Source: Carettochelys insculpta (Eukaryota > Chordata > Testudines > Carettochelyidae). Taken from it: DNA of 64,000 nt. The translations under genes were made by a program, and so were the position numbers. The stretch lies in NCBI RefSeq assembly GCF_033958435.1, contig NC_134144.1:6752010-6816009 (forward strand). Reading direction: 5' to 3'. The notes under the pieces were generated by a model that saw only the letters and a program-made list of their open reading frames with translations, was not told the origin of the DNA and made no database searches. Positions 22,614 through 35,277 of the stretch are shown here, in pieces. The number at the start of each line of letters is the position of its first letter. Position 1 is the first letter of the stretch.

Positions 22614-24157
22614 CTTCTCGTTATGAAAGTAACTTAAAATCTCCTACAGGTGCTGTCGTACTGCAACCTGGGTACCTTCCAGCTTTTTAATTCCCTGCAG
22701 GCTTTTGCCTCAGTTCCCCCATCTCTTGCCAGAGCTGCGCACCAAGGTGCACCTGCTCACTTTCACCTCTTCCTTTACTATAAAAGGGACAGCTGGCTAA
22801 TCTTGTTCAGTCAAGGCGGAGTTCTATGGAACCTACTTGAGCAACTTATCCATTGATGTCAAAGGGAGTGGTACCAATGTAAACACCTAACAAGGCAACA
22901 GAGAGAAGTTTCCTGACAAAGGATTCACAGGCAGTGAATATTCCATTATGTTTTAAAAACAATCCCAACCAAACCAAAGAAGGTAGAGAGAAATCCAGCC
23001 TCTCCAACAGAAACCGTCCTCAAACCATCTTCCAAAAGAAAAAAAAGCCCAAGAAACTAGTTGAATAGACAGCACATTACCATTCATCCTATCAACATGC
23101 CAGCTGACTGGACGGTGCTTGTCTCCAAAGAATAGAATAAAGCCTGTATCAAATGTATTAGGTCATATTTTGTTGCTTTTTTGTCCATTAAAGTAATTAT
23201 TCTACAGGATATGTTCATTAGTTGTCCTTCCTTCCCCCCCAACTTGTACATAATCTAAGATCAATATTTTGTTTTAACTTGAGCTGCAGAGTGAAATTAG
23301 ACTGAGTTTTTCCTTGCAATATAAAAGGGACTTACTGCAGTGACACAAATTAATTTTCTGACTCGTGATAGTAGCTAGCGTGATTGTCTTCAAGCCAGTC
23401 CGTCTGCCAATGGAAATTATGACTCATGAATTCAACCACATGTGCCATTTCTCTTGCAAGGTGTCCCTCCCCACGGCATGTGCTGGCATGGTCATGTTCT
23501 ACGACTTGAACACTGGCCTTTGTGTACCCTGCTCGTTTGAACCATTCGTCATTCTGAGTGAGTTTGTGTAAGTCGTCCAACTCTTTCCCTCCTCCCAGCC
23601 TGCTATCAAACTTTATATGTAACGAGCTCAGGTTGCACGGTTTTCTGCACCATATTAGAAAACTGAAAGATTGTTATTCATTAAACTCATGAGAATTGGG
23701 AGCTGTTACTACTAAGTTGAGCAAAGACTAGTATAGTTAATGACATGCAAGTCTTCTACAAAGCACTGGTTGCATCTGAGTGCAGCTGACAGCTACTATT
23801 CTAATTGTGGGTTCCCGCCAAGCCATGAGTGCCAGTGAAACTGAATTAAGACCTGATTCTGCTTCCACCCATTTTGTCACCTAACAGACTCGCAAACAGT
23901 AATGATTTTAAGGTCATGCCATCTCTGTATGGTAGTGAAGTGCCATCTCGATTTTGCAGAGAGGCTGCAGAGTGATGAAAGGGTTTAGGACAAAGTTGTT
24001 TTAATGTTTTTAAAGTTGCAGGTGGTGAGATTTACCAATGGAGGTTTGGTGTCTAGCCTACTTAGGCTCTTCTGTAAATTCTACTGGGGACCTATTTGTG
24101 GCCTTTGGATACCTAAATACCTTTGTAAATCTGGCCTTAATGGACATCTCCAAGGTT
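22614..24157. other. Intronic, single-copy DNA including a candidate conserved segment
   Basis: No repeat recognised. The segment 23350-23590 stands out by even base composition and opposing long frames without repeat similarity (see findings). No splice-flanked exon is proposed. Confidence 0.4.
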
Positions 24158-24235
24158 ATATAAGGAGTCAGTGGCAGAGCCAGGAAATGAATGCTGGTAT
24201 CCTGAGTCTCATTCTAGTACTGTAACTACAAAACC
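24158..24235 (+). repeat. MIR-type SINE 3' fragment
   Basis: 'ggagtcagtggcagagccag' then 'gaaatgaatgctggtatcc' and 'tgagtctcattctagtactg', the plus-strand order of the MIR 3' half. Confidence 0.6.
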
Positions 24236-24339
24236 AACCTCCCTGTCCTTTCTCTTACATGGTAGCGAGGCATCCAGGCACTGAGTGGGAGGAGTAGAAT
24301 ATAGAAAGGCATTTCCATGCTTTCAGGAGTATATGTATA

Positions 24340-24647
24340 TACAAGTTGAACCTCTCCAGTGTGGCACCCTGGGGACCTGAACCAGATATTTTGCAAGACC
24401 ACAGGAAGTCAATGTTGTCTGGCACGTTACCAACACTTCCACTGCTCACTGGGCTCTTGGAAGACATTTAGGGGTAAATTGCAGCTAAACAGCACAGAAC
24501 ACTGAGAGCCTGGACTGGCAACTGTAAACAAACTTTATGGAAACTTAGCCACACCCACGATAATTGATCATCCACCGAGCTAAAATCATGCCAGGTTACA
24601 GATGTTGCCGGATGAGAGAGTGCTGGACTAGAGAGTTTCGACCTGTA
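24340..24647 (-). mobile_element. 'ggttgaacct' MITE copy 6 (reverse orientation)
   Basis: Left end 'tacaagttgaacctctccag', right end 'agagagtttcgacctgta'. Interior is typical, with a small deletion near 24537. Confidence 0.85.
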
Positions 24648-24699
24648 TTTCAAATGGTCTTGGGGGGTAGCTTTGTTATACTGTAGTTTCACAAAAAAC

Positions 24700-25185
24700 C
24701 CAACCAGTGCTGTAGCACCTTAAAGACTGTTTTATTTATTAGGTGATAAGACCCACTTCCTTAGATTTGGAGCAGAAATAAGAATTGTGTGTGTGCGCGT
24801 GTGCGCCAAATAAGAATTGTGGGTGGGCGGGCGGGGTGTGTGTTTGAGAGGAGGAGAGAGAGAAAGAGAGGGGAAAAAAAGGCCAAGGAAGGAGGATGGA
24901 AGTCACCTGACATTAATTCAACATGTTACTAGGAGCTGTGGAAGAACTCTTTCCACAGGTCATATGAATGACAAGTGACTTGCACCTGCTCCACCCTTCT
25001 TTTTTTCCTTCTTCCTCCCTTGCCCTTCCCACCCCTGCTCTGTGTGTGTAAAAATAAAATATGCACGCATGCCTTAGTTTCTTACTTCTGCTCCACAACT
25101 GCTGAAGTGGGTTTTACCCATGAAAGCACATCACCTGTGAAATAAAATTGTTAGCCTTTAAGGTGCTACAGGCCTGCTTGCTTTT
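24700..25185. mobile_element. Penelope-type hairpin with expanded centre
   Basis: The left arm 'gctgtagcaccttaaagact' with 'aagacccacttcctt' mirrors the right arm 'gaagtgggttttacccatga' with 'cctttaaggtgctaca'. The loop holds low-complexity GT-rich (24788-24845) and GA-rich (24846-24885) DNA. Assigned by similarity to the other Penelope-type ends. Confidence 0.6.
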
Positions 25186-27019
25186 CTGGATTTCAAATGT
25201 TGGTGGGCTTTTTTTTTTTTGTTTTGTTTTTGTTTGTTTTTTAACATTACAAAATTTCTGGAAAAAAATTCTGTAGTGCTGCGGGGGTTTGCTGGCGCTG
25301 TCTGTGCTTGGGTCATCTCAGCCTCCTGACATGGAATATGAGGGGCCTGATTAGTGTGGGTTAGGGCCACTTTCTGGGAGCTGACAAGCCAGGGCTGGTT
25401 TCGGGAGCTGTTCAGTAATCGGAACTGGCAGTGGAGGTCTTGACTATTTCTCTTGTGTGTGAAAGACAATGCAGCCCTCTAAAATGTGTCTGCTCCAAAC
25501 ACTGTCTCGTAGTGGAGACTAAACTCCCAAGGATCGAGATCCCTATTGATGGTATCTCTGAGGAAGATAGTGTTCCCCAAACCCTCAGGCTGGTCCCTGG
25601 CCAAGATCAAAGACAAGGGAATGTCAATTCTCTCTGGATAAATGGTCTTACACTTGTACACAAATACTGATGGCAGCAAATGGTGAATGACACTGAATGG
25701 AAACCAGTGGATCTCGTCCACCTACTTGCACATGAATGAAGTGGTGTGTGTAAATACATGTATTGTACCAGGGTACTACACACCAGCTCCCTGAACCCAG
25801 GGCTGGTTCAGGCTCTAGCACCGTAGCAGTTCAGACTGTGGTTCCCTTGCAGCCAGCAAGGATCTGGTTATTGCTGGAAACAGAGAAGTACATGCTCCCA
25901 GTGCAAAATTGACATGGGATGTAGAGTTTGCTAGGCAGCTGATAAATTTGTATTGTAGCTAGCTCTTAGTTTGCAGTTAGTTCAGTGCCAGCTGAAATAT
26001 TTCCTGCAAACTAGCATACTTGGTGACCTACTGGAAATTAATATGTCCCAAAGTTAAAAGAAGACATACTACACATACGTGTTCCTCAGATGAATATGAA
26101 TTGAGACAAGTTGAGAAAATCACGCATTGTATTAATAGAGATTATTTTTACTGTAGGACAAAACTGGTTTGTGGCTGGGCTTTCCCTAGAAGGTAAATAA
26201 AATTTTTGCCAACTGAATACTATTTTCTGTACATGCTTAGTGAATGCAAAGGTTTACCTTTTGTATTTGTTTATATTCTTAGTTGAATTTTAAAGGAGTG
26301 TTTGCAATATCACATGGGTATCAGGCTGTATCCTTACTTGGTTATGAGTTTTTATACTTAAAAAGTTAGACTCACAAGATTCCAGGCCTTGATGATAAAG
26401 AGATGTTTATCATTAGTTGTAATACCTCGGTGTGTTGGAAAAAGTGTGGAGAGAGAGTGTATGAGATCCTGGACTAGAAAATGTGTGTACTTTATGCAGA
26501 AAGAAAACACTTTTTACGTACTGGGCACTTCTTGCAAGTATCTCCTAGTGTATGCAAGTACTCATTAGTTGTTTTCTAAAACTCTGCAATAGCATGGGCA
26601 GACTAGCATGGCCTCTGAGATCACGCTAGACTCTGCTGCTCTGAATGACTGGGATACCTTAATCTCACCACCCTTCCTACCTGTCATCGGGGAGAAGACA
26701 TTTCACGTTATACTTTACTACTTAGTTTTTGCCACATCATGTCCTTTGACCATCTCAGTGAGTTTGAGCACAGAACAGATTGAGTGGTACTTGACCTTAA
26801 GCACATGGTTATAAGCAGCAGTCCTGAACAGGAATGTTTACCTGGATATGTACCAATCTGAGTATAAATTACTTTGGGAAACAGCCTTCCCATTTCTAGA
26901 GTGGGAGACATAACAAAGTCATCCTCTTAGGTTTTCCCACAGTACAGCATGAAGCTCCTGTCTAGAAATCCTCTAGCATATCATGGATATTGCTTATAAA
27001 CAAATAACTGTTGTTTCTA
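25186..27019. other. Intronic, no gene recognised
   Basis: A T/G-rich run is at 25210-25243. The frames at 25158-25469 and 25479-25721 have no family signature. Confidence 0.4.
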
Positions 27020-27130
27020 TTACTGTACTGCCTAGGAGCCAGGGCTTCAGGGTGCTAGGGGCTGTACAAGCACAGAAAGAAAATGTGGTCCCTGCCCTCG
27101 AAAGCAAAACCTTAAAATATAATGTAGATT
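27020..27130 (-). repeat. L2/MIR-type tail, reverse orientation
   Basis: 'ggtgctaggggctgtacaag' then 'cacagaaagaaaatgtggtc' and 'cctgccctcgaaagc'. Ancient dispersed repeat, opposite orientation to those at 11165 and 17350. Confidence 0.6.
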
Positions 27131-27418
27131 TAGTCCCAAATTTGCAACAAAAGTGTGCATGCAAACCAGAGTTACATTCTTGCATAGCTCCTTGTGTGCG
27201 TGTGCAAACCCAGATTGTGTTTTATATTTTATATTGTCTTACATTTTAAGATTGTTCCATGTGCCTTTCTGAAAAATGGGATGGTTTTCCTCATTGCATA
27301 TTATTAGTGCAAGGTCTCCATATATCTTGTGTTCAATCCAAGGCCTAGGAGCGTAGGAGGACTTCAGATCATTATGTAAATATATCCTGTCCAAATCTGG
27401 CTGGCAATGGCATCATTG

Positions 27419-27734
27419 TACAGGTTGAACTGCCCTAGTCCAGCGTTCACTGGTCCAGTAACATCCATCGTCTGGCACGGTTTTAGTTAGCCAGATGTCC
27501 ACTTACCTTGGGTGTGGCCAAGTTTCCCGTGTTCCCAGAAAGTTTGTTCACAACCAGTAATCTGGGCTGTTGATGTTCTGTGCTGTTGTTTAGCTGTAAT
27601 GGCTTTTAAGAACCCAGTAAGCAGTGGATGTGTTTATAATGCTGCTAGACAAAATTGACCTGTGGTTGAGCAAATTTTCAAGTTCAGTGTCATTTGTGTC
27701 CCCAGGGTGCCAAATGAGAGAGATTCAACCTGTA
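27419..27734 (+). mobile_element. 'ggttgaacct' MITE copy 7
   Basis: 316 bp. Left end 'tacaggttgaactgccctag', right end 'gagagattcaacctgta', with TA at both borders. The interior carries 'catccatcgtctggcacgg' and 'aagaacccagtaagcagtgg'. Confidence 0.9.
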
Positions 27735-28349
27735 GTAAACAAATTCTAGTGCTGCAGAACTCATTCAAATTAAGACAGGTTGATGCTCCTCTTAAAACAA
27801 TGGGTATCTTAAATTGTGACACCAAAATATTAGCATGTTAATTCTTCTTTTCTCTTCCCAGGGGTGCTGAGAGAGCCCTTCTGATGAAAAGAATTTTATA
27901 ATTGGGCTGATGTGGGACTTTGTGAGGGTGACCTGACAGGGTTATCTTCTACAGTGGAAAGTGCTGATCATGGCTTTATATAGACCCTTCTGAAGCTCTG
28001 TCATTCCTTCATTTTGGTAGGGGAAGTTGCTGGGAGAGTAAGATTTTCCCCCCCAACACCCTTTCACCCTTCAAAAGCCATGCATGTTTCTTCCTTAGTG
28101 CTTTAATATCCTGCCAGCCTGGGGAAAGGCATGCTACTTATAAATATTTGTGGTGAAACAGTAAGTACTTTCCTATATTACCCTCACCCATTTTCTGTAC
28201 CCGGAAATCTAAGCAGAATCAGTTCACTCTTTTCTGAGCAGACATCCACAACAGTAAAAACTGTTTATGAGATGTCTTATTGACTGACTGTGCCTGTATT
28301 TACATTGCCTTCCACTCCATGTATAATTACTTTATGGAGATTGTGTGCT
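27735..28349. other. Intronic, no feature recognised
   Basis: Unassigned DNA. Confidence 0.35.
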
Positions 28350-28359
28350 ATGTACAGTA

Positions 28360-28616
28360 GGAAGGGTCCTGTGGCACCTTATAGACTAACGGAAAAGTTT
28401 TGAGCGTGAGCTTTCATGAGCACAGACTCACTTCATCAGATGCTGGTTATGGAAATCTGCAGGGCCAGGAAAGATTTCCATGACCAGCATCAGATGAAGT
28501 GAGTCTGTGCTCACGAAAGCTCATGTTCAAAACTTTTCTGTTAGTCTATAAGGTGCCACAGGACCTTTCGTTGCTGTTACAGATCCAGACTAACACGGCT
28601 ACCCCTCCGATACTTG
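28360..28616. mobile_element. Penelope-type hairpin insertion with 10 bp target duplication
   Basis: The insert begins 'ggaagggtcctgtggcacc' and ends 'acccctccgatacttg'. Two arms of about 110 bp are inverted ('tatagactaacggaaaagtt' against 'aacttttctgttagtctata'). They meet at 'gaaatctgcagggccagg', which lies near the centre. It is flanked by 'atgtacagta' at 28350-28359 and again at 28617-28626. It encodes nothing; the arms match the ends of the GIY-YIG element at 47343. Confidence 0.8.
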
Positions 28617-28626
28617 ATGTACAGTA

Positions 28627-29409
28627 TGGTGATGGAATGATGCACTTAACTGAGCCTTAGAGTAGATGTCATGCTCTCTCGGTGTAGTCAGTAACTGTTT
28701 TAAAAGGTGTGCAACCCTCTACTGGCTGAGAAACACAAAGGACGGGAATTCAGTGCTGGCACAAACTAGAGGAGACGCAAGTGAGATGAAACTTTTTCGA
28801 AAAACTTGTTACTTTCTGTCTCCTACATTGCATAGCTAAAAACACACACTGGACAGATTCACTACTCCACTACTAACACCACCAGTGTAGGTTTGAACAA
28901 ATGGGGCCCCACAGAATATGCAAAGTATCTCAGCTCATCCTCTTTTCCCACCCTACTCATGCAGACGATTAAGCATTCAGTTGATATTAATGAAGTTATT
29001 TGGATGCTTAAATTCAAGTTGATACTTAAGTGTTTGGTTGACTAGAGCTTAATAGATTAGATACAAATCACACATCATTGCACAGTTAATTACATTTAAT
29101 ATAATTACCTGAAAATTAGATTGCAAGCATAATCATGTCCGTTTTAAAGTCAAGCCTTCAAAAGCTTGGGAAATGATGTTAGCTTGTGTAGCCATCATTT
29201 GGACTGATTGTGCATATGCTTTATGATAGGCTTTAATTACATGATCATACCGTACTTTTTCTTCTGGACTTCATTCAATGCACACAAGCTCACTTAACTG
29301 GGTATTCTATTTTCTCTTTGTTCGTTGTGTGGTCCCAGGCCTTATTTAATATGCACTGGAGTCTCAGTGAAGGGAGATGTCCAGGCTCCTGGCCTTGGCC
29401 ATAGATGCT
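28627..29409. other. Intronic, candidate conserved non-coding segment
   Basis: No repeat recognised. About 28960-29310 is AT-rich with many ATTA/TAAT words ('cagttaattacatttaatat', 'ggctttaattacatgatcat') and has no long open frame. This composition is typical of developmental enhancers, but conservation has not been tested. Confidence 0.35.
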
Positions 29410-29735
29410 ATAGAGAACCTCTCTAATTCGGAACTCTCTCATCCAGCAACATCTATGATCAGGCCTGATTTTAGTAAGCTCAGTGGCAGTTTATGATGGG
29501 TATGTCCAAGTTTCCCCGTGGTCCCATTAAAATTTGTTTCCAGCCATTAGTCCTGGCTCTCAGTGTTATGTCCTGTTTAGCTCTAATTGACCCGTAAATA
29601 TCTTCTAAGAGCCCAGTAAGCAGTGACAGTGTTGGAAATGTGCTAAACGATATTGACTTCCCATGGTCTAGCAAATTCTCTCATCTGGAACTGGTCACAT
29701 CCCCGGGGTGCCAGATTAGAGATGTTCAATCTGTA
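29410..29735 (+). mobile_element. 'ggttgaacct' MITE copy 8
   Basis: Left end 'tagagaacctctctaattcg' is degraded; right end 'ttagagatgttcaatctgta'. Interior 'aagagcccagtaagcagtga' and 'ccagccattagtcctggctc'. The open frame starting at 29640 begins in this repeat and is not a gene. Confidence 0.8.
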
Positions 29736-30540
29736 CTACAAATTTGTGGTCCCAGTGGGAAGGAAATGGAGGCAGGGAGAGTCCCATCCAGCTTTTTTCT
29801 CATCCAGACCTGGTCTTCCGAAATGGAGAAGAAGAGACAATTGAAGCTGGGGGCAATCACCACTGCCTGGTGCTTGGATACTCCAGCATTATGGTACCCC
29901 CCCACATCCAGCTCTCCTCTTCTCAGAACCCCACAAAGCAGTCTCCTCACATCTCCCTCACCTCTTCCACTTCCGGAGCTACTCTGGGGGGAAAAAAGAG
30001 GTGAGAGTTCAGCCAAGGACACACAGGTGGTAATGCAAAGCGGGAAGCGCAAAACAGAATTCCCACTGATGAGAACGTTTTGGGAATGCAGTGCATGCTA
30101 CCAGCTATTCTAAGCAGACCTCCAAGCCTAGCTTCTTGTCCCAGTTTCTTTCCTAGCCACAGTCTCTACACAGCTTGGCCCCTTGTCAACTCTCTTTCCC
30201 AGAGCCCCAACCTCCTCCCCCGTATTTGTTCTAGTTTTTGTCCAGTCTGTATGTCTCCCTGTTGGCTCCCAGCCTTCCCGTGTTCCACCCCTGGCTTCTA
30301 GACTTAATGTTCATGCCCAAACAGCACCGTATGTGTCCCCTCCCATCTTCTAGTCTCGGTCACCTCCCAGTCTTTATCCTAAGATACTGCCCCTGCCTCT
30401 TCCCCTCTCCTCATAGCCCAACAGGTCTGGCTGTTCTCATCTACACGTCTGGCAGCTTAACTCTCTATTCCCGGTTGGAGGAGGCATTCTGATGGTTCAT
30501 GTGCATGGTCGCTGCTAGGAGCTGTGAAAGGAACAAGTGC
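29736..30540. other. Intronic, C/T-rich DNA
   Basis: Pyrimidine-rich with several overlapping short frames caused by low stop density. No family signature. Confidence 0.4.
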
Positions 30541-30807
30541 ACTTAGGCCTATACTAGGCCAGTAAGTCGGTTTCAGATGCATAATTGTAGCTATGGCAAT
30601 TGCATGGCTACAGTCGACTTACCTGGCCGTCCTCGCTGAGAGAGGTGGATGGGAGAAACACTCCCATCAACCTCCCTTACACTTCACAATAGCGAGGAGA
30701 ACAGGGGTTGACTGCCGACCCCAATAGGTCGGTTTTACCTGTCTCCACTAGGCACATGGAACTGAACCCCAAAAGATCAGCCCTGAGTGTAATGTAGAGC
30801 TGGCCTC
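30541..30807 (-). mobile_element. 'ctatgtctacact'-group MITE with 'gtcaattttagct' interior (reverse)
   Basis: Contains 'gatgcataattgtagctatg', 'aattgcatggctacagtcga' and 'ggatgggagaaacactccca', shared in reverse with 42029, 52052 and 61919. Right end 'gagtgtaatgtagagctggc' is worn. Confidence 0.7.
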
Positions 30808-31648
30808 AGTGAAGGTGGGCACTAAATCAGTTTTTGCTCTTAAAACCAGAAGGCTCTGCTGAGCATGTGTAAACTGATTTTTTTTCCACTCCCAAAAAAC
30901 TTATGATTTAGCCAAATTTGGGCAGCCTTTTACAGCAAAAACACACCGTGATACACAGTGCCATCTTCCCCTGCTACATTCCAGCCCCTGTCCCAAACTA
31001 CAAGATCAGTGGAACTGGTCAAACAAAAGGTTGCTCTAATTGTTTTAACATTGTAAAACAAGATATTTCCCCTCTAGCCTTGTTTTTGGAAATGCACCAT
31101 TTTGTCTGATTTTCCTCCCTCCAAAAGAAAAAAAAAATTCAGCTTGAGACAGATACATGGCATGGAGAATTCCAGCTCAAAGAGATGAAGTTTGGCAAAG
31201 TTATAAGCACCTGAAAACAGGGGTCTTCTCATGAGAAGTTGGTGCAACCAGCCGTGCCTGTAATAGGAGCTGGCATGTATATAGCTTTTGACAGATCCAT
31301 AGCCCAAGGAAAGAGAATATTACAACACACAAATCACTTATGTCAGGCCTGAGTTTGGCTCCAAGAAGGATGATTTTCACAAGCAAGACCTGAATTTGGC
31401 CTCACAGCAAGGCTTGATATTTAGGCAGAAATCTTTGAGTACATTAGTTTTAGTTTTCCATGAGGTATTCCAGGTCTTTCAGACAATGGTCCAGTCTAAG
31501 ATACCTTGAGAGTAGCTGGAAAAAGAAACAACCATTTCTGAGGTTAGCGTTGAACATGCAAATACTGGCAGAGCTGCTATGGTACTTCCAGGTAAAATTC
31601 TGGTCTTTCATCTTCACTGTCGGTTTCTTATTGTCCCTGTGAATACAG
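30808..31648. other. Intronic, no feature recognised
   Basis: Unassigned single-copy DNA. Confidence 0.35.
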
Positions 31649-31974
31649 TACAGGTTGAACCCTGTAGTCTGGCACACTCTCATCTCGCAACATCTGCAAT
31701 CCAACATAACTTTACTTAGCCGGCTCACCTCTTCTCATAGGTGTGGCAAAGTTTTCTGTGGTCCCATAAGGCTTGTTAACAGCCACCAGTCCTGATTCTC
31801 GGTCTTCTGTGCTGTTATTTAGCTGTAATTTACCACTAAATGTCTAAGAGCCCAGTGAGAAGTGCAAATGTTGATAATGTGCTAGACAATGTTGACCTTC
31901 CCTGGTCCAGCAAATTCTCTAGTTCCACACTGGGCAGGTTCCAAGGGTGCCGGACTAGAGAGGTTCAACCCGTA
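31649..31974 (+). mobile_element. 'ggttgaacct' MITE copy 9
   Basis: Left end 'tacaggttgaaccctgtagt', right end 'actagagaggttcaacccgt'. One of the better preserved copies, TA at both borders. Confidence 0.88.
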
Positions 31975-34774
31975 TTTAGTGGCCACATTGCATGCTGCTG
32001 TTTTATGCAGTTGTTTCAGGTTTGGGTTTCAGTCAGTATCAGGGCCTCACTGGGCTGGGGCTGTATGCAGAGCTGTACAGTCCCAGCTCTGGAGTACTGA
32101 CTAGACTTCCATTGGTGGGAGCAGCATTTCCATGCATGCGATAGTGGCAATAGAAAACAACAGATGTGGCAGACAGATGATTGTGGTTAGTATGCAGGGA
32201 ACTCTAGCAGATTTGTGCAAGCTCCCTGCCTTCCTGGACTGTGGTGAGCCTTCTGGGAGAACACAGAGGGTGGAATTTAAAGGGGTTTCCCATTTTCTCA
32301 ATTTTTTTCCCCATCCATTTGCACATTATTGCATCTCTACAGTAATCTGACAGTCTCCAATTTGGAAGCAGTCCTTCACACCCTATAATCCTTCCTTCCC
32401 TGAGTAGTCTGATAGATGTAAGTGGGAGTACTTGCACACCAATTTATGGGCACAATGTTGAAATATATGTACAATTTGGATCTGTGAGCAATAAAAAGTG
32501 AGAAAATGATTGTTTTCGCTTTAAAATTGGCAAGCACAGTTTATCTGATAAATATTTATATTTTCAGCTATATAATCCAATCCCCATCCCTGTTCCTCCC
32601 TTAAAAGCATGTATGATGATGATGAATAGGAAATATTTTCTGTTCAGGAATATGTATGGTGGAATTTTGCTTCTGTTTGCCTTTCTTGTGGCTTAGAGCT
32701 GGCATGGTGAGTAAAGAAATGCAAGGCAAAAGCTTTTGGTCTGAACACTGTGTTAGAAAATCTCCTGAAATTGCAAGTTGCTACATAGATGTATAGATTT
32801 AATGAGGCTGACATTACACAGGATTTTTTACAATCTGACACATTATAATGAAAATGTAAATACTCCCTTTTACAGGTCGTAGATGAAGAAATACAAAGTT
32901 TTTTTTTGTCCCAGGTGCTTCTGCTGCTATTTTCTGTGGGTGGATGACTCAATGGAGGTGTGTTGTGTTTGGGAGTCATACCCTTGCCATATCATTTATA
33001 GTTATTTCCTAGAAGAGGACGCAGATAGGTCAACTCATATTAAGAGCTTGTAGGGTTTCGTAATTAAAAACAAAGCAACCTTGTTTCCATGAGCTGAGAT
33101 CTCATGAGGAATCCAAAAGGTATAGCTTGTGATGGAAACCTGACACATGTTAAAAATACCAGTTGTAAAACATATGCAGTTGTAGACAGAAAAAATGAAC
33201 GGTTACTGCTCAGGCACTTGATGCAAAGTACATTAAAGACTATGGGAGTCTTTCTAGGCACTTCACTTAGATTTAGATCACTTTTTGTGTGGTGGGCTTT
33301 TTTTTTTTTTAAATTTAGTGTAATTCCCTTCTGGAGAGGCCTCTTTATAAATGGAATCCTCATTATTCTTGTTATATTTTGCATGTTTTAGACAGCATTT
33401 AGGAAGTCACATGCTCTCTGAGAAGTAGAGATAAGCAAAACTGAGGTTATGTGATGATACCAATGTAGCTGTAGTCGGTCAGCATTTCCATTACAAATTT
33501 CTAAGTCTTGGGATATATTACCTTCAAAGCGGGAACTTAAAAAGTCACATGAGAGTGAATGGTGGCAGATGGTGTCCCAGGTCAATGAGTAAGTGCTTCC
33601 TGTGTTCCTCATTAAATTTCAGAACCAACGTCTTTTAAAAGAACAGTGTTTGGATTCGTTAGTGTTAGTCAAAGGTGTGAGGCTTGCAAAAACTCACTTA
33701 AAATATCATGTCTGATTCCCTGGTATAAATCAGACATAACTTTACCAAAGGAAGAAAGGTTTAACTGAGCTGAGAGGGGGGACATGCAGTTCTCATTTAT
33801 CTAGTTGCATGTGTGCATTGAAAGGCAAAATTTGACCTCAAGACCTTTAATGGAAGGTTCACCATGGGCTCAAGCCCAAATTTAGGGACCAGTTGTGTCT
33901 TGTGTCACCCTTACTTGTGATGAGTAGTTACTTCCTGAGTAATCCCTTTCAGTAGGATTACTCCATAATGAGCTACTCAAGGATGAGTAAAGGGTTCTGA
34001 ATTTAGCCTCAGTTTAGAAATGGCATTTCATCTCTGCTGAACTTGTTGGGCCTTTGTGGGTCTGTCAATATGTTTCCCATTATGATAACTTCCCTGGCTG
34101 GAATATCTGTATAAGCTTATGTAGGAAGGTTGTACCACTGGCCGCACTACCACTGTGTGTTGTGCTGGGCAGTCAAATTGAGAGAGAAATTTTATTAAAA
34201 ATAGAGCAGTCAGAACCCTGTGTCAACACTGCAGAGAAACCAGTTTAAACCATCTGGGTGTAACAGAAGTGTAAATAAAATTAGCTCCTCTTTCACACCT
34301 GAAGTATGTGCCCCAGTCATGCTTCCATTTGAATTGAATAGAAGCTTTGCCACTGATTTTATTTGCATCAGGATTAAGCCTGTGATTCTTTAATGTCAGG
34401 ATAATATCCATTAGTAGGCTGGGATTTTAAAAGGTGCCTAAATTAGACAGCTAACTCTCATGGGCTGTGGACACCTAGTTCCCTCGCACTCAGAAGTAAA
34501 TCCAAGCCATGGTATTGATAGAAGCTCCTCAGTCTAGTTTGGACAATTTTACTTAACAAAGACAAGTAAAGGAGCATCTGGGTTGTGATGTAACTCAACA
34601 GGGCACTATTGGAAATACACGATGTTACATGGATTCACTGCTTCTGCGGATCTGGGCTGTCATGCACACGAGCGACCCCTTGGTAGTTCACGCTGTGTCA
34701 GATGTGGGAAACAAATTTGACTGCCAGTAATCCCAGAGGAAGGGATTTTTGCATACAAACAAGAGCCTCCGTCT
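31975..34774. other. Intronic, mostly single-copy
   Basis: No gene or repeat recognised over most of this length. A T-run is at 33299-33311. The region is unusually repeat-poor compared with its surroundings, so regulatory content is possible but not shown. Confidence 0.35.
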
Positions 34775-34909
34775 CCGTGGTGTCTAACTACTATTGTGGC
34801 TACTCTTCTCGCAAACTAGCTATGTTCTGAAAATGTTTATTGTTCAAGCCAACTATCCAAACTTAACCAGCCAAATAGCCACATGTGGCTAGCATGTTGG
34901 ACACCACGA
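34775..34909. mobile_element. Short hAT-type MITE
   Basis: 'cgtggtgtctaactactatt' and 'ctagcatgttggacaccacg' are inverted ends. 'agccacatgtggct' lies beside the right end, as in other hAT-type sauropsid repeats. About 135 bp. Confidence 0.65.
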
Positions 34910-35277
34910 TTCTAGTTAAAACTGAAGGGAGAGATGGGTAATTCCTCTTCCTTTGTTCATGGAGTCACCCTTTCTTTGGCTGCAGCTCAGACAGTCCAGC
35001 CAAAGGCATCTTATCCCTGGGGTTTATTTAAAAAAAAATAAAAGTACTATCCAACAGCAGGTCCAATGTACATTGGACCTCCCTTTGGAATGTACCATTT
35101 TTCACAATTGCTATAGAATTTCCTGTGGGAAGACACCACCCACAGACTCCATCAGATTATCTTCATTTTTCCCACACTCCCCCATTTGGATAAATCTGAA
35201 CACTGTGACACATTATCTATACACTCAGTGGGTCTGGCCCATCTTTCTTTCAGATCTTCACATTCACCAGCGTCGCA

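Noticed and set aside
29640..30113. 157-codon plus-strand frame
   Set aside because: It begins inside MITE copy 8 and runs through pyrimidine-rich DNA with overlapping frames on both strands; no domain or splice context.
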